From contig NZ_CM001488.1 in NCBI RefSeq assembly GCF_000233695.2, positions 202,549-266,548 of the forward strand: DNA of 64,000 bases, given 5' to 3'. The notes under the pieces were generated by a model. The model had not been told where the DNA came from and made no database searches. It was given only the letters and a program-made list of their open reading frames with translations. The stretch comes from Desulfobacter postgatei 2ac9. Lineage in GTDB: Bacteria; Desulfobacterota; Desulfobacteria; Desulfobacterales; Desulfobacteraceae. Position numbers and translations under genes: made by a program. Below, in pieces: positions 53,588 to 62,562 of the stretch (its first letter is position 1; every line of letters starts with the position of its first letter).

Positions 53588-54976
53588 ATGCGTTCAGTTT
53601 TCGACATCCTGGGCACCATCCAGGCGAGTAATCCCGTCTCCTCCATCCTTGAAACGCTTTGGACCGCAGGCTTTCAAGCCTTTCTGGCCGGAGGGGCCGT
53701 CCGGGACGCCCTTTTGGGCATAGTGCCCGGGGATGTGGATATTCTGACCAATGCCCTGCCCCAAGACCTGGCCAGGCTGTTTGCCGACCAGGATTCTAAA
53801 TATGTGGGAAAATCCTTTGCCGTCACCCTGGTCAACAAGGTGGAGGTAGCGACCTGCAGACCCGCAGACAGCAAAGCTATGGATGCCGGGCATACCTTTC
53901 CGACCAGCGACCTTGGCCGCCGGGATCTCACCATCAACAGCATGGCCTGGGACCCCGAAACCCGGACCCTGGCAGACCCCTTTGACGGACAAAAGGACAT
54001 TGAGAACAGGACGATCCGGTTCACCCGGGATCCGTTTGATCGGATCGAAGAAGACCCCGTGCGCATGGTCAGGGCCTGCCGGTTTGCTGCCCGTTTCGGG
54101 TTTAAAATTGAGCCGGACGCCTTTAATGCCATCCGTGCCCATGTCCATAAAATTACTGCCCAATGGAACGCAGACCGGATTCAAAGGGAAATTGTCAAGG
54201 CAATGGGTATGGACAAACCTTCGGGGTTTTTTAATCTACTTCATGATACAGGTCTTCTTGCGCACATTTTGCCGAGCCTTGACCGGTGCTATGGTCTGGA
54301 CGGCGGTCCCCACCACGCCGAAACCGTATTTGAGCATAACCTTCTGGTGGGAGATGCCCTGCCGGCATCCAGGCCCATACTGAGGCTGGCAGGTTTTCTT
54401 CATGACACAGGGAAAATGGATGCGCTGGAAATCAAGGAGGGCCGGAACACTTTCCCGGGACATCAGAAGTGTACCCGGGCCATGATGGCCGACCTTGAGC
54501 GTCTCCGATTTTCCAAAAAGGAGATAGACTATATCTACGCCCTGGTTCGGGGACACATGCGTCCTTTGAAAGCAGATACTTCCCCGAAAGCGGTACGCAG
54601 GCTTCTGGCCATGCTGGATGACCTAAACTTGTCCTACCAGGATTTTTTACGCATGCGGATTGCCGACAAAAAAGGCAATCTGAATCCCGTCAAAAAGCCA
54701 TATTCTCTCGGGGACATCCGCCTGCGTCTGGGCAAAATACTGGACGCCATTAATGCACAGACGCCATTTAATATGAATGACCTTGACATTTCAGGCCGGG
54801 ACATCCAGGACATTCTGGGCCTCTCCCAGGGGCCGGCCATTGGAAAGGTTAAAGCTTTTTTATTTGAGCAGGTGCTGGATGACCCGGCCCTTAATCAGAA
54901 ACAGACCCTGGAAGATCTGGTCCGGCAGATGGCCCGAAACCACTTTACAGATTCGGACGGCAAGGCTATAAATTAG
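53588..54976 (+). CDS. cca: CCA tRNA nucleotidyltransferase with HD domain
   Basis: This 462-residue class II nucleotidyltransferase has FLAGGAVRDALLGIVPGDVDILTNA (G-G and D-x-D active site), RRDLTINSMAWDP and DRIEEDPVRMVRACRFAARFGF (neck). The HD domain LRLAGFLHDTGKMD follows. It adds or repairs the tRNA 3'-CCA end; poly(A) polymerase I is the main alternative. The tRNA-Met in this window already encodes CCA, so repair may be the main role here. It lies 31 bases after amrS. Confidence 0.88.
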   Translation: MRSVFDILGTIQASNPVSSILETLWTAGFQAFLAGGAVRDALLGIVPGDVDILTNALPQDLARLFADQDSKYVGKSFAVTLVNKVEVATCRPADSKAMDAGHTFPTSDLGRRDLTINSMAWDPETRTLADPFDGQKDIENRTIRFTRDPFDRIEEDPVRMVRACRFAARFGFKIEPDAFNAIRAHVHKITAQWNADRIQREIVKAMGMDKPSGFFNLLHDTGLLAHILPSLDRCYGLDGGPHHAETVFEHNLLVGDALPASRPILRLAGFLHDTGKMDALEIKEGRNTFPGHQKCTRAMMADLERLRFSKKEIDYIYALVRGHMRPLKADTSPKAVRRLLAMLDDLNLSYQDFLRMRIADKKGNLNPVKKPYSLGDIRLRLGKILDAINAQTPFNMNDLDISGRDIQDILGLSQGPAIGKVKAFLFEQVLDDPALNQKQTLEDLVRQMARNHFTDSDGKAIN

Positions 54977-55022
54977 ACCCGGCAGCGCATGGTGCAAATA
55001 CTTATACGATAGGGGATAGATT

Positions 55023-56252
55023 ATGGGGGAGATTGTTCTTATCAGCATTACGGGCAAGGATCAAAAAGGTCTTACGGCGCGAATTTCAACCATCCTTGCC
55101 CAATATCAGGTGAGCATTCTGGATATTGGACAGGCTGTAATTCATGAACATATCTCCCTTGGCATGCTGGTGGATATTCCATATTCCCAGGATTTTTCCC
55201 TGATGTTCAAGGATCTGATTTTTGAAGGGCATAAGATGGGACTGGCCGTAGATGTTGTGCCCGTGGATTCTAATGATTACGAAACCTGGGTCCAGACCCA
55301 GGGCAAGGAGCGCAGGATTATTACGGTTATGGGCCGGGCCATTACCACTGCCCAGATTTCAGCTGTTTCCTCGGTGATTACCGATCATGATCTAAACATT
55401 GATTCCATTACCCGTATGTCCGGCCGCAGATCCCTGAAAAGGCCTTTGGAACCTCCTATGGCCTGTATCCAGTTCGCCGTGTCCGGTACACCCAGAAGCA
55501 TACCGGATATGAAGGGCAGGTTCATTCACATCTCCCAGGACCTGGGTATTGATATCTCCTTTCATGATGACAATATATACCGAAAGAACCGCAAGCTTGT
55601 TGTGTTTGATATGGATTCCACATTGATCCAGGCCGAGGTGATTGATGAACTGGCAAAACTGGCCGGTGTCGGGGATCAGGTGGCCAAAATCACGGAGTCT
55701 GCCATGCGCGGGGAGATTGATTTCAAGGAAAGTTTCAGACGTCGTGTGGCCCTGCTCAAAGGATTAAAGGAAGAGAAGATCAAGAACCTTGCCCGGACCC
55801 TTCCCCTAACCGACGGGGCCGATCTTGTTACCCGGACCCTGAAGGGGTTGGGCTACAAGCTTGCCATTCTTTCCGGCGGTTTTACCTTTGTGGGCAATTA
55901 TCTTAAAGAAACCCTGGGGTTTGATTATGTATTTGCCAATACCCTTGAAATAGAGAACGGCGAAGTCACAGGCCGGGTTTCCGGAGACATTGTGGATGGG
56001 CAGAAAAAGGCAGACCTTTTGCGCGAACTTGCAAAAAAAGAAAATCTGTCCATCCAGCAGACCATTGCCGTGGGTGACGGGGCTAATGACCTGCCCATGA
56101 TTTCCATTGCCGGCCTTGGTGTGGCCTTTAACGCCAAGCCCATTGTCCGGGAAAAAGCGGCCAATGCCATTTCCACCATGGGCCTGGATGGACTCTTGTT
56201 TCTGCTGGGCATCCATGAACGCGAAATCCCTGATCCGAACAGCACCAGTTGA
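55023..56252 (+). CDS. serB: Phosphoserine phosphatase with two ACT domains
   Basis: This 409-residue protein begins with two ACT-type regulatory domains (VLISITGKDQKGLTARIS and RRIITVMGRAIT). A HAD phosphatase follows with VVFDMDSTLIQAEVIDEL (catalytic Asp near residue 196), LAILSGGFTFVGNYL and AVGDGANDLPMI. It makes serine from phosphoserine, and the ACT part probably senses serine. The ACT pair makes it longer than the E. coli form. Confidence 0.93.
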   Translation: MGEIVLISITGKDQKGLTARISTILAQYQVSILDIGQAVIHEHISLGMLVDIPYSQDFSLMFKDLIFEGHKMGLAVDVVPVDSNDYETWVQTQGKERRIITVMGRAITTAQISAVSSVITDHDLNIDSITRMSGRRSLKRPLEPPMACIQFAVSGTPRSIPDMKGRFIHISQDLGIDISFHDDNIYRKNRKLVVFDMDSTLIQAEVIDELAKLAGVGDQVAKITESAMRGEIDFKESFRRRVALLKGLKEEKIKNLARTLPLTDGADLVTRTLKGLGYKLAILSGGFTFVGNYLKETLGFDYVFANTLEIENGEVTGRVSGDIVDGQKKADLLRELAKKENLSIQQTIAVGDGANDLPMISIAGLGVAFNAKPIVREKAANAISTMGLDGLLFLLGIHEREIPDPNSTS

Positions 56253-56477
56253 AAAATCACATCTTTTATTGTTTGTTGTGTCCGTCAGAACATGGGGGGT
56301 CTATAAAAGTGGGCTCCACACAATAAAGCATTTTTCTGTGAACTTATGGGTTATTACCCACAATGCTTTTGTTATTGAATGCTTTGAAAAAGGCCTGGGC
56401 AACAGTAGATATCATTGTGCTTACTCGCTGTGAAAAAATATCCGAACAGCGTACTTTATTGCCTAAAAATCAATTAC
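56253..56477. other. Intergenic region after serB
   Basis: 225 bases with no ORF that I accept. A possible weak hairpin follows serB, but no T-run terminator is seen. Confidence 0.3.
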
Positions 56478-56639
56478 TTACAGTGCTGATTCTATCTCAC
56501 TTATCAGTTCCCCGCAAAATGGGCATATTTTCATTTGATTCTCTTCTATCGTCCCGTCAAAAAAAAACCAGTCCCCGCCACATTCTGATTCGTAATGATT
56601 TTCATTGGCATCAACAATTTTCCACTCGCATTTTTCCAT
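56478..56639 (-). CDS. Small zinc-ribbon protein (53 residues)
   Basis: ATG 56639 opens a 53-codon frame: the product begins MEKCEWKIVDANENHYESEC, then GGDWFFFDGTIEENQMK, and ends KICPFCGELISEIESAL. It has cysteines at 4, 20, 39 and 42. The C-P-F-C-G motif and the 'DG-T-x-E-x-N' stretch before it are like small Zn-ribbon proteins found in phages and sulfate reducers. GGATGG lies a few bases upstream of the start. It is below usual length cut-offs. Function is unknown; a zinc-binding role follows from the motif. Confidence 0.7.
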   Translation of the reverse strand: MEKCEWKIVDANENHYESECGGDWFFFDGTIEENQMKICPFCGELISEIESAL

Positions 56640-56876
56640 ATTTCCATCCTGTATGTTGTATGTTATAGAAGTTAAAATCCAACTTTACAGAAAAAGGAGA
56701 TAACCAAAGGCGAAAGAGAATTCTCCACTCATTAAGTTACTATTTATTTGATTATACTTAATTAATGGATTTTTATAAAAAAGTCTGGGTAAGTTACTCA
56801 GATCTTTCAAGCTTTGTTGTGGGCTATGTCTGGCAGTTGATATGTCAGGTCGGCCCATGGCTGTTATAAAAAAGGA

Positions 56877-56912
56877 AGTTCCCAAACAATTCCCCGTCCG
56901 GGAACTTTTTTA
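56877..56912. terminator. Terminator after the cold-shock gene
   Basis: AAGTTCCC (56877-56884) pairs with GGGAACTT (56900-56907). On the minus strand TTTTTT follows the stem, and the plus strand also has a T-run, so it may be bidirectional. Confidence 0.75.
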
Positions 56913-56929
56913 ACAGGTCATACCGCTGA

Positions 56930-57133
56930 CTATAGCGCGGTTACATTTACTGCAGAAGGACCTTTCTGACCTTGTTCAATATTGAATGAAACACGCTCCC
57001 CTTCTTTCAGGGATTTAAAACCTGGTTTATTGATAGCAGAGTGATGCACGAAGACATCTTTCCCTCCATCATCTTGTTCGATAAATCCAAAACCTTTTGA
57101 GTCATTAAACCATTTCACTGTACCTGTAGCCAT
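56930..57133 (-). CDS. cspA: Cold-shock protein (CspA family)
   Basis: This 67-residue protein is a single cold-shock domain: [19 protein letters not shown] (RNP1 K-G-F-G-F-I) and DVFVHHSAI (RNP2 V-F-V-H-H), and the C-terminal [10 protein letters not shown]. It binds RNA and single-stranded DNA as an RNA chaperone. ATG 57133 is chosen because AGGAG lies upstream and the family starts here. The 14 extra residues of the longer frame are not used. Confidence 0.95.
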   Translation of the reverse strand: MATGTVKWFNDSKGFGFIEQDDGGKDVFVHHSAINKPGFKSLKEGERVSFNIEQGQKGPSAVNVTAL

Positions 57134-57243
57134 ATTGGCGATCTCCTGTAATGGAAATAAAAAAATAAGTTTCAAGCCATTTTAATCCTGTTGGAAAAGT
57201 TGCATCTTAAATACTTGTGCCAGCTTGAAACAGAGATATCATA

Positions 57244-57273
57244 GCTATAAATGGGGATAGAGGTGAAAGTCAA
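57244..57273 (-). promoter_or_regulatory. Probable promoter of the cold-shock gene
   Basis: On the minus strand TTGACT (57273-57268) and TATAGC (57249-57244) are 18 bases apart. This leaves an untranslated leader of about 100 bases, typical of cold-shock genes. Confidence 0.5.
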
Positions 57274-57338
57274 GTGTTAAATGGTAATTTAAGTTAAAGA
57301 ACTAAATATAACATTTCCTTTAACGAGCCGTTCAAATA

Positions 57339-58028
57339 CTATGTGTAGGGGGTCGGATCTGGGATACCGGCTTCTCTAAATCCTTTTTTACGGTGCAGGC
57401 AAGCGTCGCATCTGCCGCAGGAACGGCCTTGGTCGTCCGGATCATAACAGGAGATGGTCAGGCTGTAGTCTACGCCTAACCTGTGTCCAGTGGTGATTAT
57501 TTCAGATTTTGACATTTGGATCAAAGGGGTTTCAATGGTCAAAACCGTCTGTTTTGTTACCCCGGTTTTTGTGGCCAGATTGGCCATGGTCTGGAAGGCT
57601 TCAATGAACTTTGGCCTGCAGTCCGGGTATCCTGAATAATCCACGGCTGTGACACCGATGAAAATGGCTTCGGCTTTAAGTACCTCGGCCCAGGCCATGG
57701 CATAGGATAAAAAGATGGTGTTTCTGGCCGGTACATAGGTGACGGGAATCCGGGTTTGATCAATCTGCGCCACGTTGTCGTGTTTGGGCACGGCAATGTC
57801 ATCCGTGAGCGCAGAACCCCCGAACTGGCGCAGGTCAATGTCCATAATTTTATGATCAATGGTTCCCAAATGGCAAGCCACTTTCTTTGCACATTCCAAC
57901 TCCACGCTGTGGCGCTGGCCATATCTGAAACTTAAACTGTAAATATCGTACCCCATGTCCCTGGCAATGGCCATGGCAGTGGTAGAGTCAATACCTCCGG
58001 ATGAAAGAACAACGGCTTTTTTGGTCAT
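57339..58028 (-). CDS. queC: 7-cyano-7-deazaguanine synthase
   Basis: This 229-residue ATP-dependent enzyme makes preQ0 from 7-carboxy-7-deazaguanine. The PP-loop [17 protein letters not shown] is at the N-terminus. [29 protein letters not shown] and the C-terminal zinc motif [21 protein letters not shown] complete the family features. It is the last gene of a queD-queE-queC operon and lies three bases after queE. Confidence 0.95.
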   Translation of the reverse strand: MTKKAVVLSSGGIDSTTAMAIARDMGYDIYSLSFRYGQRHSVELECAKKVACHLGTIDHKIMDIDLRQFGGSALTDDIAVPKHDNVAQIDQTRIPVTYVPARNTIFLSYAMAWAEVLKAEAIFIGVTAVDYSGYPDCRPKFIEAFQTMANLATKTGVTKQTVLTIETPLIQMSKSEIITTGHRLGVDYSLTISCYDPDDQGRSCGRCDACLHRKKGFREAGIPDPTPYT

Positions 58029-58031
58029 GGT

Positions 58032-58676
58032 TTATACTCCTCTTAAATCCGGATCCCAGATGATTTTGTGTTGTTGAAGAGACAGTCTTGCGCCCAGCCT
58101 CTCTTTAAGTATCCATGCAGCCAGGTCCGAAAGCTCAATCGCTTCGAAAACCGGACAGATGTGTACCTTCTCTCTGGGATGATTCACAAGGTGTGTCTTA
58201 ATGAAGGATGCGGCATATTCATAGTCCTGTCTTGATCCCACCACGAATTTAATTTCATCCCGGGCTGTCATGTGATTCAAGTTGTCTAAAAGAAATGATC
58301 CGGCTTCACCGGATGAGGGGCATTTGACATCCATGATGCGAATACAGGCCCGATCCACAGATGCAATGCTTAAACTCCCATTGGTTTCCAGCAGCACCTG
58401 AAATCCTTTTTCCAGAAGTGCGGATATCAATGCGGGGGTCTGGGTCTGAATCAACGGCTCGCCGCCGGTAATTTCAACCATGGGGCATTCAAAGGCCGCC
58501 ACCCGGCCCACGATCTGATCTATGGTCATGGAAACAGGTTGTACTGCGGCATAGGTGGTGTCGCACCAGGAACAGGAGAGGTTGCACCCGGACAGCCGGA
58601 CGAAGACGCAGGCAAGGCCCGCACGGGTAGATTCCCCCTGCAGACTGTAAAAAATCTCGCAGATCTCCAAAGACAC
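58032..58676 (-). CDS. queE: 7-carboxy-7-deazaguanine synthase
   Basis: This 214-residue radical SAM enzyme converts carboxytetrahydropterin to 7-carboxy-7-deazaguanine. The cluster-binding motif SGCNLSCSWCDT has Cys31, Cys35 and Cys38 in the C-x3-C-x2-C spacing. YSLQGESTRAG and ITGGEPLIQ are typical of the family. It directly follows queD (no gap) and precedes queC, and it acts in the same pathway between them. Confidence 0.93.
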   Translation of the reverse strand: MSLEICEIFYSLQGESTRAGLACVFVRLSGCNLSCSWCDTTYAAVQPVSMTIDQIVGRVAAFECPMVEITGGEPLIQTQTPALISALLEKGFQVLLETNGSLSIASVDRACIRIMDVKCPSSGEAGSFLLDNLNHMTARDEIKFVVGSRQDYEYAASFIKTHLVNHPREKVHICPVFEAIELSDLAAWILKERLGARLSLQQHKIIWDPDLRGV

Positions 58677-59057
58677 TTATATCTCCTGGTAGGATGATCC
58701 GCAGCTCGGACTTTCGAATACCATGATTTTTTGGATCTTGATGAATTCGGTGTTTAGACGCCTGGACAATTCCGAGTAGAGAAATTTGGCCAGGTTCTCA
58801 GCCGTGGGATTGATTGATCCAAATTCGGCAATCTCATTAAGATTGGTGTGATCCAGTCTGCTTAAAACATCCTTGAGCACACTTTTAACATCCCTGAAAT
58901 CTATGCCCATGCCCAGCTGGTTGAGTTTGGTGCATCGGATGTGTGCTTCAACAACCCAGTTATGGCCGTGCAGATTTGAGCAGTTGCCGTCATAGCCCCT
59001 CAGGGAATGAGCTGCTGCAAAATGGTCTTGGACACAAATTTCATATACGCCTGGCAT
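58677..59057 (-). CDS. queD: 6-carboxy-5,6,7,8-tetrahydropterin synthase
   Basis: This 126-residue enzyme opens the queuosine precursor pathway from dihydroneopterin triphosphate. It has the zinc ligands His17, His30 and His32 in AAHSLRGYDGNCSNLHGHNW with catalytic Cys26. DHTNLNE and the C-terminal ESPSCG are also present. First gene of the operon. queF, which reduces preQ0, is not in the window. Confidence 0.93.
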   Translation of the reverse strand: MPGVYEICVQDHFAAAHSLRGYDGNCSNLHGHNWVVEAHIRCTKLNQLGMGIDFRDVKSVLKDVLSRLDHTNLNEIAEFGSINPTAENLAKFLYSELSRRLNTEFIKIQKIMVFESPSCGSSYQEI

Positions 59058-59326
59058 AAATAAGGTACTCCCTTGTTAATAACGGCCATGGGCCGACCTG
59101 GTCATTAACACCCAGGCTTAACTCACAGCAAAACATGAAAGTAACTTAACAACTTATTGGGACTTTCATATAAAATAGCCTGGTGCTTTGAAAAATCTAT
59201 CATAAATTTGGGTCTGAATCAAAAATGTCAAGGTGGTTAAATTTTTACTTTTCAAATTCATGCATGGATTTCATAATTGGGGTGTGAATCTCAAAATATG
59301 AAAAGGGCAGAGGAGAAAATAAGACC
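59058..59326. other. Divergent intergenic region (queD / homocysteine methyltransferase)
   Basis: Divergent genes share this gap, which must hold both promoters. The minus-strand leader of queD contains the pairable GGCCATGGGCC (59083-59093), but I see no preQ1 riboswitch core. No ORF is supported. Confidence 0.4.
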
Positions 59327-60265
59327 ATGGTCGATGTTATCCGCGCGTATCTTGAACAGCAGAAATATCTGATCATTGACGGGGGGCTCGGCACGGAGCT
59401 TGAGCGCCGGGGGTGTAATCTTGATGATCCGCTATGGTCGGCTCGGCTTCTGGCAGACAATCCTGACATGATTGCAGCAGTTCATAGCGACTATCTTCAT
59501 GCCGGTGCGGACTGTCTGATTACGGCAAGTTACCAGGCCACATTCCAGGGTCTGGCGCGCCGGGGGTACACCCCGGAACAGGTCAAAAATCTTATCCGGT
59601 CTGCCGTGACGCTGGCAAAAAACATCGTGGATGCTTTCTGGGCTGATCCCGTCAACCGGGTCAATCGGCTTAAACCCCTGGTGGCTGCGTCTGTGGGGCC
59701 CTATGGAGCCTTTCTGGCGGACAGGTCAGAATACACGGGCAAGTACAGCATAAGTGAAGATGAACTGGTTGATTTTCACAAAGAGAGATTGAAAATACTG
59801 GTTTCAGCCGGGCCCGATCTTCTGGCCTGCGAAACCCTGCCTTGTTTTGCCGAAGCCAGAGCCCTTGTCCGGCTACTGGAGGATCTGGATGCGCCCCCGG
59901 CCTGGTTTAGCTTCAGTGCAAGGGACGGACAGCACATCAGCAGCGGAGAGGCGCTTCGCGATTGCGCCCAATGGCTGGATGGAAAACCCTGTGTGGCTGC
60001 CATAGGTATCAACTGTACAGATCCCCTTCATGTGGCATCCCTTGTCAGAGAGATCCGGTCGATGACTGAAAAACCCGTGGTGGTATACCCCAATAAAGGC
60101 AGAGTGTATAATAGTTTAACCAATGCGTGGACCCCGAAGTCGGATCTGCCCTCGTTTGGTGAAATGGCGGTGCAGTGGGCAAAAGATGGGGCCAGGCTCA
60201 TCGGGGGATGTTGCCGGACAACGCCGGAGGATATCCGCCAACTTGCCTTAGCACTGAAACCATAG
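59327..60265 (+). CDS. mmuM: Homocysteine S-methyltransferase
   Basis: This 312-residue zinc enzyme has the GTELERRG motif. Zinc cysteines are in IGINCTDP and LIGGCCRTTP, as in MmuM and the MetH N-terminal domain. It makes methionine from homocysteine with S-methylmethionine or SAM as donor. It starts 26 bases after GGAG-like sequence at about 59312. No methylmethionine permease is next to it. Confidence 0.88.
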   Translation: MVDVIRAYLEQQKYLIIDGGLGTELERRGCNLDDPLWSARLLADNPDMIAAVHSDYLHAGADCLITASYQATFQGLARRGYTPEQVKNLIRSAVTLAKNIVDAFWADPVNRVNRLKPLVAASVGPYGAFLADRSEYTGKYSISEDELVDFHKERLKILVSAGPDLLACETLPCFAEARALVRLLEDLDAPPAWFSFSARDGQHISSGEALRDCAQWLDGKPCVAAIGINCTDPLHVASLVREIRSMTEKPVVVYPNKGRVYNSLTNAWTPKSDLPSFGEMAVQWAKDGARLIGGCCRTTPEDIRQLALALKP

Positions 60266-60274
60266 GGGGTATAA

Positions 60275-60302
60275 AATCAAAAAAGCCCCTGAGGACAGGG
60301 GC
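60275..60302 (-). terminator. Terminator for the minus-strand tRNA
   Basis: GCCCCTG (60285-60291) pairs with CAGGGGC (60296-60302) around AGGA. On the minus strand the stem is followed by TTTTTTG, making a standard terminator downstream of the tRNA. Confidence 0.8.
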
Positions 60303-60314
60303 CATTGTAGAGTC

Positions 60315-60391
60315 TGGTAGCGACGCAGGGAATTGAACCCCGGACACTGCGGATATGAGCCGCATGCTCTGACCATCTGAGCTACGTCGCC
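60315..60391 (-). tRNA. tRNA-Met (CAU), elongator-like
   Basis: The minus strand folds as a 77-base cloverleaf: acceptor GGCGACG/CGTCGCT (G1-U72 wobble), D-arm AGCTCAGATGGTCAGAGC, anticodon stem GCGG/CCGC with loop CTCATAT (anticodon CAU) and T-arm with GGTTCAATTCC. CCA is encoded. The acceptor start and D-loop suit elongator Met rather than initiator (which starts C1-A72). Isoleucine tRNA with lysidine cannot be excluded. Confidence 0.93.
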
Positions 60392-60495
60392 ACAAAAAAC
60401 CAGAATTTTATAGCATAATGTCATGATTTATGTCAAATAAAATTTTAATTTGTTTTAATAATTTTCCTTTAATACATGATTCATGTGTGGCTGAT

Positions 60496-62010
60496 TTATT
60501 CTTGAGCAGGTTCAAAGCCCTCTACTGCCACGGTGAAGTTGGACAGATCCTCGGGCAAATTGGAAAAAACCAGCATAAACATAACCGAAGCGCCAGGCTT
60601 GATATTGACATTGGTGTTTTGATTTCCCTGTCTTACGCCCATCTGTTTGGTTATGTCCGAGATATTGCCGGACATAAGAGTCTCTTCGGGAATTATATTT
60701 CCGCAATAAGCTATCAGCGTTTTTGCTTTGGTGTTGTCCTTTGTCATCAGGGTTCCTTTGAGCTGGATGTAGCTGACAGCAATATTGGACGGATTTTTAA
60801 TCCTGCCTGTGACAACGAACAGATCTCCTGCGCTTTTATTGGAAACAAAACGTCCATTGATACTGGGTTCGTCCGGTATGGGGTCAAGTGGCGGCTGGGG
60901 TGCCTGTTTGGGAGCAAGCCATTCAGTGATAAAGGGAATCTGAATGTCGGACACCACCGGAATGGTTACACCAAGGCGGATGATTGCCACATAGGCAGCC
61001 AGAATCAGCAGCACTAGCACCAGCAGAATCTTAACCGGCAAGCTTAGTCCTTTTTTCTCCTTTGCGCTTGGTTTCTCACGGACACTTTGTTCGGACAGCG
61101 TCGTGATAAAGGCCTCCTGGCCCATTGATGTCCCTATCGTGGTATTGATTTCGTCATCTGTGGGGGCCAGCAGGTTTTCAGACCGATATGTATTCTCTTC
61201 CACTTCAGGGTCCGCAATGGTTATACCGGCGTCTTGGGGTTCGGTCTCCTGTTCCAGCACCTTGTCATATTCTGCAAATTTATCGTGCTCTGCGGCGGTC
61301 TGTTCAATCTCCTCGTCCGCTTCCTGATCATCCGAATCCAGTTCAAGGTCATCAATGGACGACTTCTCTTCGACTGGGTCATCCATGTCCAAGGACAACT
61401 CTTCTAGCTCAAGATCTTCCACTGTGTCGTCATCCTGGGCAAAACTGATTTCAATATCAGCCATATCTGAATCTGAGGATACTGATATTGGCCCAGAAGC
61501 ACTTCCATTTTTAATTTCTTGAAATTCAAAATCCTGGGCGTCGAGTTTAAGAGCATTATCCTGAAAATCCAGTTCCGGTTCATCTATCTCAAAATCAGCG
61601 GTTTCGAAATCAAGGCTGTCTTCGTCAAAGTCCTTTGCCGAACCTTCAATTTCCTGATACTGAAAATCCGCTGATTCCGTGTCTGTCTGTCGTTCTGGCG
61701 GATTCTGTTCAAATTTCGCCTCATCGAATTCAATTTCTGAGAAATCAATATCCGCATCTTCCAGGTCAGCGTCCTGGCTGTATGAATCGCTCTCGATATT
61801 GAAATCGTCTTGGATCTCCGGTTCCTCAACGGAAATATCGTTTTCTTGAGGTTTCGGCAGGTCGGGGGGGATCTCAATTTTCGGACCGTCCAGTGGGAAG
61901 GCTGTAAAAACATGCCGACACTTACTGCATTTAACCTTTGAACCCTCAGGCTTAATCAGGGCGTCATCAAGGACAAATCGGGTTGAGCACGCTTCGCAGG
62001 TAATTATCAT
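60496..62010 (-). CDS. MJ0042-type zinc-ribbon protein with DUF3426 domain
   Basis: This 504-residue protein begins with a zinc ribbon (ITCEACSTRFVLDD ... GSKVKCSKCRHVFTAFP, two C-x2-C pairs). A long, strongly acidic middle follows (about 60-300, rich in Asp/Glu), then one membrane span (about 330-352, ILLVLVLLILAAYVAI). The C-terminal DUF3426 domain (FVSNKSAGDLFVVTGRIKNPS to NFTVAVEGFEP) would lie outside the cytoplasm. Such proteins are common in Deltaproteobacteria; role unknown. Its tail stretch FSNLPEDLSNFTV fits the family end. It is probably transcribed after hpt and dnaJ. Confidence 0.85.
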   Translation of the reverse strand: MIITCEACSTRFVLDDALIKPEGSKVKCSKCRHVFTAFPLDGPKIEIPPDLPKPQENDISVEEPEIQDDFNIESDSYSQDADLEDADIDFSEIEFDEAKFEQNPPERQTDTESADFQYQEIEGSAKDFDEDSLDFETADFEIDEPELDFQDNALKLDAQDFEFQEIKNGSASGPISVSSDSDMADIEISFAQDDDTVEDLELEELSLDMDDPVEEKSSIDDLELDSDDQEADEEIEQTAAEHDKFAEYDKVLEQETEPQDAGITIADPEVEENTYRSENLLAPTDDEINTTIGTSMGQEAFITTLSEQSVREKPSAKEKKGLSLPVKILLVLVLLILAAYVAIIRLGVTIPVVSDIQIPFITEWLAPKQAPQPPLDPIPDEPSINGRFVSNKSAGDLFVVTGRIKNPSNIAVSYIQLKGTLMTKDNTKAKTLIAYCGNIIPEETLMSGNISDITKQMGVRQGNQNTNVNIKPGASVMFMLVFSNLPEDLSNFTVAVEGFEPAQE

Positions 62011-62040
62011 TGGGCATCCCCTTAATTTGAATAATTAACT

Positions 62041-62556
62041 TTATAATTTTAAATCAAAGATTGCCGGCAGGTTTCTGTATTTTTCATTGTAGTCCAGCCC
62101 ATAGCCCACGATAAACCCCTCATCAAGGCGGAAACATGCATAATCCACATTGATTTGGGCTTCCCGTCGTTCGCTTTTATCAATCAGCGCACATATTTTT
62201 ATGGACCGGGGATTTAACCGCTGCATGAATTCGATCATCTTGGCAAGGGTCCGGCCTGTATCCACGATATCTTCCACCAGCAGTACATCTCGTCCTTTTA
62301 GTTCAAGGTCCGGCTGCTTTGTAAATACGATCTGCCCGGTAGATGATGTGCCTTCGTAAGATGATGCCCCCACCAGATCAATTTCATGATCAATGGAGAT
62401 CTGCCGGACAAGATCGGCCAGAAAAATAAAAGACCCTTTGAGCACCCCTACAACCACGAGATCAAGACCTTTATAGTCTTGGGTGATTTTTTGTCCGATT
62501 TCCCGGGTTTTTTCCTTGATTTCCTGTTGGGAAATCAAGGGGATTAATTCGGGCAT
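62041..62556 (-). CDS. hpt: Hypoxanthine phosphoribosyltransferase
   Basis: This 171-residue type I PRTase has VLLVEDIVDTGRTLAKM (PRPP-binding loop) and the N-terminal LVVVGVLKGSFIFLADL. GYGLDYNEKYRNLPAIFDL at the C-terminus is typical of the bacterial enzyme. It salvages hypoxanthine and guanine. It starts six bases after the dnaJ-like gene. Confidence 0.93.
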   Translation of the reverse strand: MPELIPLISQQEIKEKTREIGQKITQDYKGLDLVVVGVLKGSFIFLADLVRQISIDHEIDLVGASSYEGTSSTGQIVFTKQPDLELKGRDVLLVEDIVDTGRTLAKMIEFMQRLNPRSIKICALIDKSERREAQINVDYACFRLDEGFIVGYGLDYNEKYRNLPAIFDLKL

Positions 62557-62562
62557 GTTAAA

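Noticed and set aside
59058-59140. preQ1 riboswitch before the queD-queE-queC operon
   Set aside because: No conserved preQ1-I, II or III core sequence is recognisable, only a short GGCC palindrome.
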